From an uncultured Bacteroidales bacterium (GTDB lineage: Bacteria; Bacteroidota; Bacteroidia; Bacteroidales; UBA932), in NCBI GenBank assembly GCA_947168065.1, contig CAMVKH010000001.1, forward strand, positions 372,001 to 436,000: 64,000 bases of DNA. Reading direction: 5' to 3'. This document shows positions 1 through 8,233 of the stretch, piece after piece. The notes beneath the pieces were generated by a model. The model had not been told where the DNA came from, ran no database searches, and saw only the letters and a list, made by a program, of their open reading frames with translations. The translations under genes were made by a program, and so were the position numbers. Numbering within the stretch: the first letter of the stretch is position 1; every line of letters begins with the position of its first letter.

Positions 1-1719
1 AAAGGCAGCCGGAGCGAAACCCCGCGCCTGCGCCTCGCGCTGCAGGTCGGCCGAAAGGCCGGGATACCGCTGCAGGAAAGCCTCCCAGGCCGCGAGTCGC
101 CGTCCCTGCTCATCGAGCGAGGGGAACAAAGGAGAGAGCGACTGCAGCGGACCATTTTCCGGGGAAAGGGCGGCGAGAAGTTTCTCGTTGCGCGCCAAGG
201 CGGCATCCGACGTAGAGGCCTGCGAGACGACATACACGGTCTCGAAGCCCGGACGGCTCTCGCCCAGTTCTTCCAGCAGGGCGAAGCCGCGCCGCTGGTC
301 GGCCGTCATATAATTGATGTGCTGCATGTCGGCGTCGAACGAGATCTTCCGGCTCAGGAAATAGAACACGACCGTCAGGACGAGGAATCCGGCCAGGACG
401 ATACGCCGGACTGTCGGGGAAGGATTCAGATGGCGGTCCCAGTCCAGGCGGAGCGTCCGGCGCTCCTTTCTGGCCAGCGGCACGAGCACGGGCAGGAAAA
501 CCAGGACGAACAGGATGGTTCCCGCCAGCATCAGCGCGCCCATCAGACCGAAATCGTGCAGGGCACCCGCTTTGAGCAGCAACAGCGACAGAAAGGCGCC
601 CACCGTGGTGATGTTGCCCACCAACAGCGGATTGATCTGGTCGGCGAGCGTCTTGCGCTTGTCTTTCTGGTATTTCAGATGGTCCACATAGTGGAGCGGA
701 TAGTTCACGGCGATGCCGATGATCATCGAGCCGATGCCCAGGATGATAATCGAGATCGAACTCTTGAAGAGCGCGAGCACGCCCAGCGCGAAAGCCGCGC
801 CGAAGAGAATCGTCACACCGATCCAGAGGACATCGGAAAAGCGGCGGAACGACAGCCAGAGCACCAGACCGATAAGCAGCAGGGCGATGGCGACCGCCAG
901 GAGGCTGTCTTTCTTGATACGGGACGCATTCTCGGCTGCCACCAGCGGCCCGCCTGTCGAGAAAACGTGTACGCCGGGGCAATCGGCCTGCACCTGCACC
1001 GACACGTCCGCGAGCAGCTTCGCCAGGTCGGCGTTGCGGCCGGATTCGCTGCCGCCGAAAGGAGAATTGAAGAACACCACGCCGCAACGGCCATCGGGTG
1101 TGAAGATATGACCATCCTCCATCCGATTGTTGCTCACGGGGTTCAGATCCCCCAAGCGCGTGAGGACCGGCGAGAAGAGGCCGAGCGGGTCGCTCCGGAG
1201 CCAATCTCTCGTCAGCGCCTGGCCGGGCGCATAGAGCGACTGCCTGACTTCGTCCAGCCGCGCGCCCACATAGCCCGGTTGTGCGAGCAGCGAGTCGATC
1301 CGCGTATAATCTTCATCCGTAAGGAAATAAGGCACACCTGCCGAGATGAAATCGAAAACTTCCCGGATCTGCCCGCCATCGACGGATACCTGCAGGTCGG
1401 AGACCCACCCGAGGGTATCGCGCGCTTCCCAGGTCTCGGCGAAGCAGTCCATAGCCGCCAGGATGCCGTCCACGGCTTCTTCAGGCTCCCCTTCCCCTTC
1501 GAAGAACACGGCGATCTTGTCTTGTCCGCCAAGCCGCTGGTAGATGTCCGCGTAACGCTCCGCCTCTTCGTCGTGCGGCAGGAAAGCCGAGATATCTTCC
1601 TGGTAGCCCATGCGAAGGGCAGAGAGCAGGAACAGGGTCAGCAGGGCGGCCAGCAGCACCCACACCAGCGGCTTATGCGCCGAGAGATAGTCGTAGAGCC
1701 GGAGGATCGCCTGCTTCAT
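1..1719 (-). CDS. MMPL/RND-type lipid exporter, C-terminus cut by window edge
   Basis: This is an inner-membrane exporter of the MMPL/RND superfamily, expected to move a lipid product out of the cytoplasmic membrane. Reading the minus strand from the ATG at 1719 gives an open frame of 573 codons to base 1 with no stop, so the 3' end lies outside the window. A hydrophobic N-terminal helix is followed by a periplasmic-type segment and then a membrane cluster containing GIGSMIIGIAVNYPLHYVDH, the pattern seen in exporters of aryl-polyene clusters. The start overlaps the stop of the glycosyltransferase gene (ATGA). The ORF track shows only shadow frames here, because the real frame has no stop in the window. 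The cluster context points to export of a polyene lipid; the substrate itself is inferred. Confidence 0.85.
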   Translation of the reverse strand, partial: MKQAILRLYDYLSAHKPLVWVLLAALLTLFLLSALRMGYQEDISAFLPHDEEAERYADIYQRLGGQDKIAVFFEGEGEPEEAVDGILAAMDCFAETWEARDTLGWVSDLQVSVDGGQIREVFDFISAGVPYFLTDEDYTRIDSLLAQPGYVGARLDEVRQSLYAPGQALTRDWLRSDPLGLFSPVLTRLGDLNPVSNNRMEDGHIFTPDGRCGVVFFNSPFGGSESGRNADLAKLLADVSVQVQADCPGVHVFSTGGPLVAAENASRIKKDSLLAVAIALLLIGLVLWLSFRRFSDVLWIGVTILFGAAFALGVLALFKSSISIIILGIGSMIIGIAVNYPLHYVDHLKYQKDKRKTLADQINPLLVGNITTVGAFLSLLLLKAGALHDFGLMGALMLAGTILFVLVFLPVLVPLARKERRTLRLDWDRHLNPSPTVRRIVLAGFLVLTVVFYFLSRKISFDADMQHINYMTADQRRGFALLEELGESRPGFETVYVVSQASTSDAALARNEKLLAALSPENGPLQSLSPLFPSLDEQGRRLAAWEAFLQRYPGLSADLQREAQARGFAPAAF

Positions 1720-2453
1720 CGTTTCAACTTTTCAAGGAGCATCCGGGGATAGCCGTAGACCAGGGCCAGGATGCAGAGAACGGTATTCAGGACGCTGATA
1801 CGGAAGAAATCGCGGAAAGGCCGGAAACTCGACACCCTGTCTTCGGGATAGCACACCCGGATCGGGACCGGGACAAGCTTGATGCCTTTCCAGGCCGAGA
1901 AAACCAGCAGGGAGAGTTCCGCTTCATAACGGGCGGTCAGGATCCTGAGGCTGGGCAGGCGGTCGAGCGGATAGGCCCGGAAGCCCGTCTGCGTATCCGG
2001 GACGCGGCGTCCGGTCTGGAGCCGGAACCAGAAGTTCGAGAAGCGGTTGGCAAAGGTATTGCCGCCCGGCATGTTCTCGGCGGCCAGGTCGCGGCTGCCC
2101 AGGACCAGTGAACCGGGATGGGCCTCAATGGCCGAAAGGAAAAGCGGCAGGTCTTCAGGAAAATGCTGGCCGTCCGCGTCGAGCGTCACGGCGTAACGAT
2201 AGCCTTCCTTGCGGGCGTATTCCAAGCCTGTGCGAAGGGCTATGCCCTTGCCGCGGTTGTGTTCGTGCCTGAGCACCTTTACCGGCAGATCCGCTCCTGA
2301 GAGCAGGGCTTGCGTGCCATCGGTGCAACCGTCGTCCACGACGACGACGGGCATATTTTGCGCGAGCGCACGCGTAACCACATCCAGCACCGTGCCGGCG
2401 TTGTTGTACGTCGGGATGATGACACAGATATCTTTGCGGCGCTCCTCCATCAT
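1716..2453 (-). CDS. Family 2 glycosyltransferase
   Basis: GT-A fold glycosyltransferase of family 2, 245 aa, that would transfer a sugar from an activated donor. The N-terminal strand leads to VVVDDGCTDGT, followed by the metal-binding TLDADGQH motif, both hallmarks of the dolichyl-phosphate-mannose-synthase-like group. The C-terminus is hydrophobic (FRISVLNTVLCILALVYGY) and may contact the membrane. I start at the ATG at 2453, which shares one base with the preceding dehydratase stop; the longer ORF in the track (to 2519) would overlap that gene by about 65 bp. Its stop overlaps the MMPL start. In aryl-polyene-type clusters such enzymes are proposed to decorate or anchor the lipid. The donor and acceptor are unknown. 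Confidence 0.82.
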   Translation of the reverse strand: MMEERRKDICVIIPTYNNAGTVLDVVTRALAQNMPVVVVDDGCTDGTQALLSGADLPVKVLRHEHNRGKGIALRTGLEYARKEGYRYAVTLDADGQHFPEDLPLFLSAIEAHPGSLVLGSRDLAAENMPGGNTFANRFSNFWFRLQTGRRVPDTQTGFRAYPLDRLPSLRILTARYEAELSLLVFSAWKGIKLVPVPIRVCYPEDRVSSFRPFRDFFRISVLNTVLCILALVYGYPRMLLEKLKR

Positions 2454-2809
2454 CAGGGTTTGAGAACGAGTTTCATCCGGGCGCAGAGCGTCTCGCCTGC
2501 GCTGAATTGCACAGACCAAAGGTCCGTCGCAGGATCACCCTCGAGCTGAACCGTCATTTCGGTCGTCTCGCCGGGAAGGATGGGATGCAGGAAACGGATG
2601 TCCGGAGCTTCCGCTACATCGAGGGGACGTCCAGTCCCGCGCGAAGCCAGTTCCGTAGCCATCTCGACCAGACAGGCCCCGGGCGTGACGGGCATTCCCT
2701 TGAAATGCGCCGCATAAATGGGGCTCTCCGGCAGCAGACGGATCTGCGCCAGGCAGCCTTGCTGCGTGGTTTCCAAGGAAATGAGCGTATAGAGATTGTC
2801 GCAGAGCAT
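2453..2809 (-). CDS. Hotdog-fold 3-hydroxyacyl-ACP dehydratase-like protein
   Basis: A 118-aa protein with the FabA/FabZ-like hotdog pattern. The segment HFKGMPVTPGACLVEMA matches the dehydratase region in which His and the helix residues build the active site (FabZ: HFPGxPVxPGVxxxE). It would remove water from a 3-hydroxyacyl-ACP intermediate in each polyene extension cycle. It lies between the LolA-like gene (7-bp gap) and the glycosyltransferase (1-bp overlap) in the minus-strand operon. The operon contains a second hotdog gene at 7793, matching the two dehydratases usual in aryl-polyene clusters. A thioesterase role cannot be excluded because the fold is shared. Confidence 0.75.
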   Translation of the reverse strand: MLCDNLYTLISLETTQQGCLAQIRLLPESPIYAAHFKGMPVTPGACLVEMATELASRGTGRPLDVAEAPDIRFLHPILPGETTEMTVQLEGDPATDLWSVQFSAGETLCARMKLVLKP

Positions 2810-2816
2810 AGGCGGA

Positions 2817-3419
2817 TCAGGGTTGACAGAAAAGCGCTTCGTCGAGCGGCTGTCCCTTGACGAGGGAATTCAGTTCGAGGGAAGTGATGTCGCCGCTGGT
2901 CTCGGTCAGCACGATGGAGCGGAGCGCCCCGGTGGCGGGGTCGGCCAGCAGGGTGATGAGCGAGAACAGCTGGCCCAGGTCGCGCCGCAGCGGAACCAGG
3001 TCGACCTGCCACTGGCCGGGTGTCTGATACACCTTCACGGTGAAGTCTGCCTCGTTGACCAGACCTTTTTCGGCGATTTTCGACACATTCCGGAGCAGGG
3101 TCTGCTGCCGGCGGTCGGTGGTCGTCGCTCCGTTGAGCACAAACACGCTCGGGCGGGGTTGCTCCACTTCCCAACGGACCTTGTCGGGATAGATGTAATA
3201 AGCCTTGCCGCGGCTCTTCAGGGCTTCGGTCAGCAACGCACTGTGGCGTGTCATCACGAAACGGAACTGCAGCGAGGTACGGATGTCATTGGCCTTCAGG
3301 ATTGACGCCATCGCCTTCCCGCGTTCGGCACCTTCCAGGCACACGGGAGCCTGCGCCATCAGCGGAAGGCAGCCCAGCAGGAAGGTCACAAAAAGCAGTA
3401 TCTTTTTCATCATTCTCAT
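2817..3419 (-). CDS. LolA-like periplasmic outer-membrane lipoprotein carrier
   Basis: About 200 aa with an N-terminal signal peptide (KKILLFVTFLLGCLPLMAQA) and the body of a LolA-family protein: paired strands such as KVRWEVEQPRPSVFVLNG and FTVKVYQTPGQWQVDLVP. LolA-type proteins shield a lipid moiety while it crosses the periplasm, so here it would carry the cluster's lipid product between the exporter and the outer membrane. Start choice: the ATG at 3419 overlaps the upstream stop as ATGA, and ATGs at 3413 and 3410 are equally possible. The ORF-track start at 3476 would be inside the upstream gene and lacks a proper signal peptide. A dedicated LolA plus an MMPL exporter is typical of aryl-polyene-like clusters. 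Confidence 0.8.
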   Translation of the reverse strand: MRMMKKILLFVTFLLGCLPLMAQAPVCLEGAERGKAMASILKANDIRTSLQFRFVMTRHSALLTEALKSRGKAYYIYPDKVRWEVEQPRPSVFVLNGATTTDRRQQTLLRNVSKIAEKGLVNEADFTVKVYQTPGQWQVDLVPLRRDLGQLFSLITLLADPATGALRSIVLTETSGDITSLELNSLVKGQPLDEALFCQP

Positions 3420-3769
3420 TTGACCATCAACGCGGAACCCGCCATGATGAGCAGTACGCCCAGCCACTGGCTCCATTCCACTTGTTCATGGAAAATCAGG
3501 ATGGCAGCAATCATGCCGAAAATGTAACTCAGGCTCGAAAGCGGATACACGATGCTGAACGGAAAATGCTTCAACAGGTACAACCACAGCACCGTAGCCA
3601 CGCCGAAAGAAATGCCGCAGCCCAGGAACCACCAGTTGGTCAGCTGGGCCCGGAAGAACGACCACGACCATTTGAAAGGGCCGGAGGCCGCCATGGCCAG
3701 TTTCAGCATGACCTGCCCACCGGCAAGGAAAAAGCTCTGCAGGAGAGCCAGGGGGACTATCTTCCACAT
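3416..3769 (-). CDS. Small EamA/DMT-like membrane protein
   Basis: 117 aa, starting at MWKIVPLALLQ, with about four membrane segments: an N-terminal helix (LALLQSFFLAGGQVMLKLAM), WWFLGCGISFGVATVLWLYLL, VYPLSSLSYIFGMIAAILIF and WLGVLLIMAGSALMV. The fold resembles the half-size EamA/small multidrug resistance proteins, including ArnE/ArnF-type flippase subunits. It may flip a lipid-linked intermediate, which would fit the neighbouring glycosyltransferase; this is inference. The longer track ORF (to 3955) begins with an arginine-rich shadow of the upstream gene, so the start at 3769 is preferred. It overlaps the upstream CLF-like gene by 13 bp and the LolA gene by an ATGA. Confidence 0.7.
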   Translation of the reverse strand: MWKIVPLALLQSFFLAGGQVMLKLAMAASGPFKWSWSFFRAQLTNWWFLGCGISFGVATVLWLYLLKHFPFSIVYPLSSLSYIFGMIAAILIFHEQVEWSQWLGVLLIMAGSALMVK

Positions 3770-4581
3770 AGGCTTCTGAATAAAATGCTTGAACGGGACT
3801 TCCCGTGGAAGTCGTTTTCCAGGAGGAGATTGTCGCAATCGCCGGCGGCGACGCGTTCTACAGCGTCGCAAGCGCCCAGGGCGGAGACACAGAAGTTGTC
3901 GCCGTAGAGCGGGACGTAATCGGCACGGGTGAGATGCCCGGTCGGTGCCGGGCATGACGTCGTGGTCGAAGCAGCCTCGGCTCCGAGGCGGATGTCGGCG
4001 AGTTCGCAGAGCGCGCCATCGGGCGATGCGGTGAGCAGCATGGCGGCGGCCGTTTCCGACAGGCGGCCGTCGTCCGTCCGGACGCCGGACCAGCCGGTCT
4101 TCTCGAGCATCGCCGCATAATCGGGTGTCATCTCTTCGAAGGCGCCGACCAGGGCGGTGTCGACCATCCCGAGCCGTAGTTGGAGGAAGGCATCGAGCAG
4201 GGCGCTCTCGAAGGAGATTCCACCCTGCGAATAGGTGGCGTTGTAACCGTGACAGCCGAGCTTGATGGCAATCAGCGAACTGATCGTGTTATGGGTCGAC
4301 TGCATGAAGTGCGTAGGACGCAGCGGTGCATCGGACAGGCCGAGCAGCGGACGGAGGAATTGTTCGGTATTCGCAATGCAGCCCAGCCCCGTTCCGGTCA
4401 CGATGGCATCGGGTACGGTCATGTCTGCAAAGGCCAGTGCCTGATTCGAGACGGCCAGCGCCCGCTTCATCAGCCGTGACATGCGGCGCGCCTCCATCAC
4501 CGGGAACATCCCGGTATAGTCGGGATCCGGATGGCGGAGCGAAATCCGCGAGAGGGCTTTGATATAGACTTTCCGTTCCAT
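3757..4581 (-). CDS. Beta-ketoacyl-synthase-like chain length factor (active-site Cys replaced by Gln)
   Basis: 274 aa in the true frame (start MERKVYIKAL). It resembles the short, N-terminal-type ketosynthase-like proteins of aryl-polyene clusters. At the position where ketosynthases carry the nucleophilic Cys the sequence reads ATYSQGGIS, with Gln119, as in chain length factors (KS-beta) that decarboxylate malonyl and shape chain length rather than condense. It probably pairs with the catalytic ketosynthase encoded immediately upstream (4581-5780; 1-bp overlap). An unusual stretch near residue 210 (TTTSCPAPTGHL) is encoded by a REP-like palindrome at 3931-3960 and looks like an insertion. 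The track start at 4716 is a shadow extension into the upstream gene. Confidence 0.75.
   Translation of the reverse strand: MERKVYIKALSRISLRHPDPDYTGMFPVMEARRMSRLMKRALAVSNQALAFADMTVPDAIVTGTGLGCIANTEQFLRPLLGLSDAPLRPTHFMQSTHNTISSLIAIKLGCHGYNATYSQGGISFESALLDAFLQLRLGMVDTALVGAFEEMTPDYAAMLEKTGWSGVRTDDGRLSETAAAMLLTASPDGALCELADIRLGAEAASTTTSCPAPTGHLTRADYVPLYGDNFCVSALGACDAVERVAAGDCDNLLLENDFHGKSRSSILFRSLCGR
3931..3960. repeat. REP-like palindrome inside the CLF-like gene
   Basis: ATGCCCGG (3934-3941) and CCGGGCAT (3948-3955) form a perfect 8-bp stem around a 6-nt loop. The same core (TGCCCGG...CCGGGCA) recurs inside prmC at 59989-60007, and half of it recurs in the oxidoreductase repeat at 12561-12830. 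It is translated in frame in the host gene. Confidence 0.65.
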
Positions 4582-5780
4582 CACGCAAACCGGGAGAATA
4601 AAAGGGACGAATCGTTGCCGCCGAAGCCGAAGGCGTTGCAAAGGACATGGTCGAGCCGGACACCGGTACGCAGCTCCGTCACGGGGACGATGCAGGCCGG
4701 ATCCGGTTCCCGCCAATTGAGATTTGCCGGGAGGAAGCCGTACCGCATAGCCAACAGGCAGAAGACAGCCTCGATCGATCCCGAGGCGCTGGTAGTATGG
4801 CCCGTAAAGCCTTTCGTCGAGGAAACTGGCGGGTAAGCCTGTCCGAAAACGCGGCGGATGGCCTCGCTTTCACTGGCGTCATTGTTGGGAGTGCCGGTTC
4901 CGTGGGCGTTGACATAAGAGACGGCCGAGGCGGGAATCCCCGCCATCGTCAGGGCCTGCCGCATCGCCCGGAAGGGACCTTCTCCGTTCTCGGAAGACGC
5001 CGTCTGGTGAAAAGCGTCGCATGCGTTGCCATATCCCGAAAGGACGGCCAGCGGACTTGCACCCCGCTGCAGCGCCGCTTCTTCAGACTCAAGGATCAGG
5101 AAGGCGGCACCCTCGCCCAGATTCAGGCCGGCGCGCGTCCGGTCGAAGGGACGGCAAAGCTGTCGGTCCACGATCATCAGCGAATCGAAACCATGGAGAT
5201 GGAAATCCGAGAGGCTTTCACTGCCGCCTACCGCCACACGTTCCGCCCTGCCCGCCCGGATCAGATTGGCACCCAGGATCACAGCGTTCGCCGCCGAGGA
5301 ACAGGCCGTCGAAAGGGTTGTGGCGAAAGAGAACCCGCCGAAATAGTCCGCGATGGCGTCGGTCGACGCACCACAGTCGTGAATGGCGATATAATCGTCG
5401 TGCTGGTGTTCCGGAGAAAGGAACTCCCGGTAGTAGCGCTCGCTCTGATCCATGCCTCCCACCGTCGTGCCGGAAATCAGGGGCATGGCAGCGCAGGCAT
5501 CGCGGCCAAGGCCGGCTTCGGAGAGCGCTTCTTGCAAGGCAACGATGCCCAGCAAGCTCGTACGCGAGATGACGGCGTCGGCCTTCAGACCGAGCCGTTC
5601 TTTCAACTGCCCGTCCGTCTGTCTTACTTCACCCAGCAGGAACCCCCGGTCGGCCGTCTCCAGATAGCGCACCGGGGCAATGCCGGAGCGACCCTCCCGG
5701 AGCGAGGCGAGCGTTTCCGCACGGCCGGTCCCGATAGCCGAGACCACGCCGGAGCCAGTGATGAAGATGCGGCCGGGCAT
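4581..5780 (-). CDS. FabF-like beta-ketoacyl-ACP synthase
   Basis: 399 aa, full-length elongating condensing enzyme. The catalytic triad is visible: Cys160 in LSTACSSAAN, His293 in NAHGTGT and His328 in KGFTGHT. The C-terminal FGFGGND loop is also present. It would condense malonyl-ACP onto the growing acyl or polyene chain. Its partner is probably the Gln-containing CLF-like protein encoded just downstream (stop and start share one base). The ACP gene lies 9 bp upstream at 5790. It is one of three ketosynthases with a catalytic Cys in this cluster (others at 6663 and 10599). Confidence 0.9.
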   Translation of the reverse strand: MPGRIFITGSGVVSAIGTGRAETLASLREGRSGIAPVRYLETADRGFLLGEVRQTDGQLKERLGLKADAVISRTSLLGIVALQEALSEAGLGRDACAAMPLISGTTVGGMDQSERYYREFLSPEHQHDDYIAIHDCGASTDAIADYFGGFSFATTLSTACSSAANAVILGANLIRAGRAERVAVGGSESLSDFHLHGFDSLMIVDRQLCRPFDRTRAGLNLGEGAAFLILESEEAALQRGASPLAVLSGYGNACDAFHQTASSENGEGPFRAMRQALTMAGIPASAVSYVNAHGTGTPNNDASESEAIRRVFGQAYPPVSSTKGFTGHTTSASGSIEAVFCLLAMRYGFLPANLNWREPDPACIVPVTELRTGVRLDHVLCNAFGFGGNDSSLLFSRFA

Positions 5781-5789
5781 GTCGTGCAG

Positions 5790-6050
5790 TTATTTCTTAC
5801 GGTTCTTGGCGACGTAATCGGCCATCACGGCCACCGACTGGAAGACCTGTTTGCCTTCTGCCGGACTGGTCAGACGGATGCCGTAGTTCTTCTCGATCAG
5901 GACGATCAGTTCCAGCACGTCGATGGAGTCCAGACCCAGGCCGTCGCCGAAGAGCGGCGCGTTGTCATCGATATCCGCGGGAGTCATGCCCTCCAGGTTC
6001 AGGGCTTCGATAATCTGCAGCTTGAGCTGTTCGATCAATTCTTCGTTCAT
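5790..6050 (-). CDS. Acyl carrier protein
   Basis: 86 aa, start MNEELIEQLK at the ATG at 6050; the track ORF to 6287 has a shadow N-terminal extension. The phosphopantetheine attachment site is Ser42 in GLGLDSIDVLEL. It is slightly longer and more divergent than the housekeeping AcpP, as is usual for dedicated ACPs of aryl-polyene clusters. It would hold the growing chain for the ketosynthases on either side. A second ACP is encoded at 9130. Confidence 0.9.
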   Translation of the reverse strand: MNEELIEQLKLQIIEALNLEGMTPADIDDNAPLFGDGLGLDSIDVLELIVLIEKNYGIRLTSPAEGKQVFQSVAVMADYVAKNRKK

Positions 6051-6060
6051 GGTGATTTCT

Positions 6061-6666
6061 CTATGCTTTTTTGATTTCTTCCAGGGTTTGAACGGTAAAC
6101 GGCCGTCCTTCGGGGGCATCCTGCTCCACCAGGAGCAGGAGCGCTTCAAAGTTTCCGGCGTCGATGCATTCCGCCCAGCCGCAAATGGCCGAGGTCGTGA
6201 CGCGGTCTTCGAACGCGTCGCGCACCACCGCCACCAGCTGGGCGGGATCGAAGGCCTCCAGCCCGTAGGCCGTGGTGTCTCCTTCATATTTGTTGCGGAT
6301 GGCGATCTCGCCCGTCACGATATTGGCCAGCGTATAGACGAACAGGGCCGGACTCGGGAAATAATCGTCTCCGGAGATGGTTTTCTGGTAATTGCGGTCA
6401 TCGCAGAGCGGGCCGCTATGGCTCAGCAGCAGTACGGCCCGGTCTTCCCGCGGGGTGAAGCGCCCCGGCTCGTCTTTCACGAGCAGTTCCGTGGCGATGA
6501 CGCCCAGCTTCGAGAGCAGGTCCATCTTGAAAAACTTGGGATAGTCCTTCACGTACGCCCGGTAGAGAGCGGAAAGCAATTCCGCGCCCTGTTCCTCAAC
6601 GGGCAGGGCCACGCCGTCGAGCCGGACGGCATCGGGCAGGATGTGGACGCTGTGGACAATCTTCAT
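6061..6666 (-). CDS. Small ketosynthase-like protein of aryl-polyene/flexirubin clusters
   Basis: 201 aa, start MKIVHSVHIL at 6666, which overlaps the upstream ketosynthase stop (ATGA). The sequence has ketosynthase-like features without an obvious Cys-His-His triad: YPKFFKMDLLSKLGVIATELL, then PSPALFVYTLANIVTGEIAI. Proteins of this shape are commonly annotated as 3-oxoacyl-ACP synthases in Bacteroidetes lipid clusters. It may be a scaffold, decarboxylase or initiation partner for the adjacent condensing enzymes. The call rests on my recognition of the PSPAxFVYTLxNIVxGEIAI pattern; the catalytic role is unknown. Confidence 0.6.
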   Translation of the reverse strand: MKIVHSVHILPDAVRLDGVALPVEEQGAELLSALYRAYVKDYPKFFKMDLLSKLGVIATELLVKDEPGRFTPREDRAVLLLSHSGPLCDDRNYQKTISGDDYFPSPALFVYTLANIVTGEIAIRNKYEGDTTAYGLEAFDPAQLVAVVRDAFEDRVTTSAICGWAECIDAGNFEALLLLVEQDAPEGRPFTVQTLEEIKKA

Positions 6667-7796
6667 CGGGCACCTCCTTTTCTGAAAAGCAGGGCGGCAT
6701 TGCAACCGCCGAAACCTGACAGCAGCTTGATGAACGCGTGCTTGTCGGTCGTACGGTTCGCTGCGCATACATTCACGGGATAAGAAACGCCCATTTTGCC
6801 GAAGCCCAGGGTGCCCGGCACGATGCCGGCATCGGCCGCCTGCATCGAAATGAGCGACTCCAGGATGCCCGCCGCTCCCATCGTATGGCCGAAGAAGCCC
6901 TTGAGGGCGTTGAGCGGCACGTCGGAAAGACCGGCGCGGTGCAGGGCGATCGATTCCATCTCGTCATTGTAGAGGGTCGAGGTGCCGTGCACGTTGACAA
7001 AAGCCAACTCTTCGGGATCGCAGCACGCCAGCACATAACGCAAGGCCTTGTAGCTCCCTTCCCCGGTCCGGGACGGGCCGGAAATATGGTTGGCGTCGTT
7101 GCGTGTCGCCCCGTCGACCAGCTCCCAGCAGTCCGGTGGACAGGCTTCAGCGCGGGCCAGCACCATCGTAGCGGCCGCCTCGCCCAGGTTCAGGCCGCAA
7201 CGCTCGGCGTCGAAAGGCCGGCAGGGTTCCGGCGAAAGTGCCTTGAGCGACTGGAAGCCCGACACGATGAAGCGCGACTGCACTTCGGCACCGGCCACCA
7301 CGACGTAGTCGTACTGACCGGAAAGGAGCATCCGCCGGGCGTGGATCAGGGCGCTCAGGCCCGAAATGCAGGCATTGGAGACCACCAGCGGCGCTGCATT
7401 CTGTCCGAAGAAAGCGGCCACGTGGCCGGCAGATACGGTGACGGGGACTTCGGACTCATCTTCGCCGAGTTCCTCGACATTGCCCTTGATGGACGAAATC
7501 ACGAAAGCTACCCGCGAAGAGGCGGCGTCGATACCGGCACGGCGGACGGCGTCCCGGATGGAAAGGATCAGCAAAGTCTCGAAGAGATTGTAGCCGGTTA
7601 TGCCTTCCGCGGCAGCGTATTCCGCGACCTGCCCGCGATCGAAAAGCGAGGCGCAGAAAGGCTCCGGGATGCCGAACGTCCCTTCCTGCGGCGCGACACC
7701 GCTGCGTCCCTCCACGACTGCACGGAAATTTTCCTCCGCGGTGAATCCCAGCGGAGAAAGGATATTGCCGGCGACTGCATACACCTTCTGCTTCAT
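6663..7796 (-). CDS. Beta-ketoacyl synthase, divergent FabF/B-like
   Basis: 377 aa condensing enzyme. The nucleophile is Cys143 in SNACISG, with His270 in NVHGTST and His304 in KGFFGHTMGAAG, so catalysis looks intact. It differs from the 4581 enzyme in length and in the motif around the Cys, as expected for a second ketosynthase with another role, for example initiation on an aryl starter. The 3' end overlaps the small ketosynthase-like gene by ATGA, and the 5' end overlaps the dehydratase gene by 4 bp, giving tight translational coupling. Confidence 0.85.
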   Translation of the reverse strand: MKQKVYAVAGNILSPLGFTAEENFRAVVEGRSGVAPQEGTFGIPEPFCASLFDRGQVAEYAAAEGITGYNLFETLLILSIRDAVRRAGIDAASSRVAFVISSIKGNVEELGEDESEVPVTVSAGHVAAFFGQNAAPLVVSNACISGLSALIHARRMLLSGQYDYVVVAGAEVQSRFIVSGFQSLKALSPEPCRPFDAERCGLNLGEAAATMVLARAEACPPDCWELVDGATRNDANHISGPSRTGEGSYKALRYVLACCDPEELAFVNVHGTSTLYNDEMESIALHRAGLSDVPLNALKGFFGHTMGAAGILESLISMQAADAGIVPGTLGFGKMGVSYPVNVCAANRTTDKHAFIKLLSGFGGCNAALLFRKGGAR

Positions 7797-8233
7797 TCCG
7801 CAATCTCCTTATCGGTTGTGGCCGTTTTCATCGAGGCGGTGGCCAGCAGCTGGTCGCCGCTTCGTACCTCGATGTCGGTCAGGGTGATGCCAAAGATATC
7901 CTGCCGTACATACACCGACGTCTCGAGCGTTTCGCCGACGGCCGGATGGCGCAGGATGCGGAGTTTCCGCACGCTGCCGATATAGCCGACCGTCACAGGG
8001 ATATGCAGCACGTAACGGGCGACGTAGCCCGTGCGGGCGGCAGCGGACTGGGCCATGTGTTCAACCAGTCCGGCTGTCCTGAAAACGCCATCCTCCACGA
8101 AAAGCGCATCCTGCGGAATCCGGAACGAAGTCCGCGTCAGTTCTTCGTCGTAGTGGAGCAGTCTGTCCACGAAGACGAAGGGCGGCCGCTGCGGAAGGAT
8201 ATTCAGGATCGGTATCTGGTCGAAATCGGTCAT
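7793..8233 (-). CDS. FabZ/FabA-like hotdog dehydratase
   Basis: 146 aa. The N-terminal ILPQRPPFVFVDRLLHYD matches the FabZ pattern (LPHRyPFLLVDrv), and GLVEHMAQSAAARTGY corresponds to the active-site helix carrying the acidic residue. It would dehydrate 3-hydroxyacyl-ACPs to build conjugated double bonds. The track start at 8239 is a TTG; I prefer the ATG at 8233, which forms an ATGA overlap with the upstream acyltransferase stop. With the hotdog gene at 2453 it makes a pair, as in other aryl-polyene loci. Confidence 0.8.
   Translation of the reverse strand: MTDFDQIPILNILPQRPPFVFVDRLLHYDEELTRTSFRIPQDALFVEDGVFRTAGLVEHMAQSAAARTGYVARYVLHIPVTVGYIGSVRKLRILRHPAVGETLETSVYVRQDIFGITLTDIEVRSGDQLLATASMKTATTDKEIAE

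Noticed and set aside
110-1204. 364-aa minus ORF in the MMPL region
   Set aside because: Arginine- and proline-rich shadow frame; the true MMPL frame has no stop in the window and so is missing from the track.
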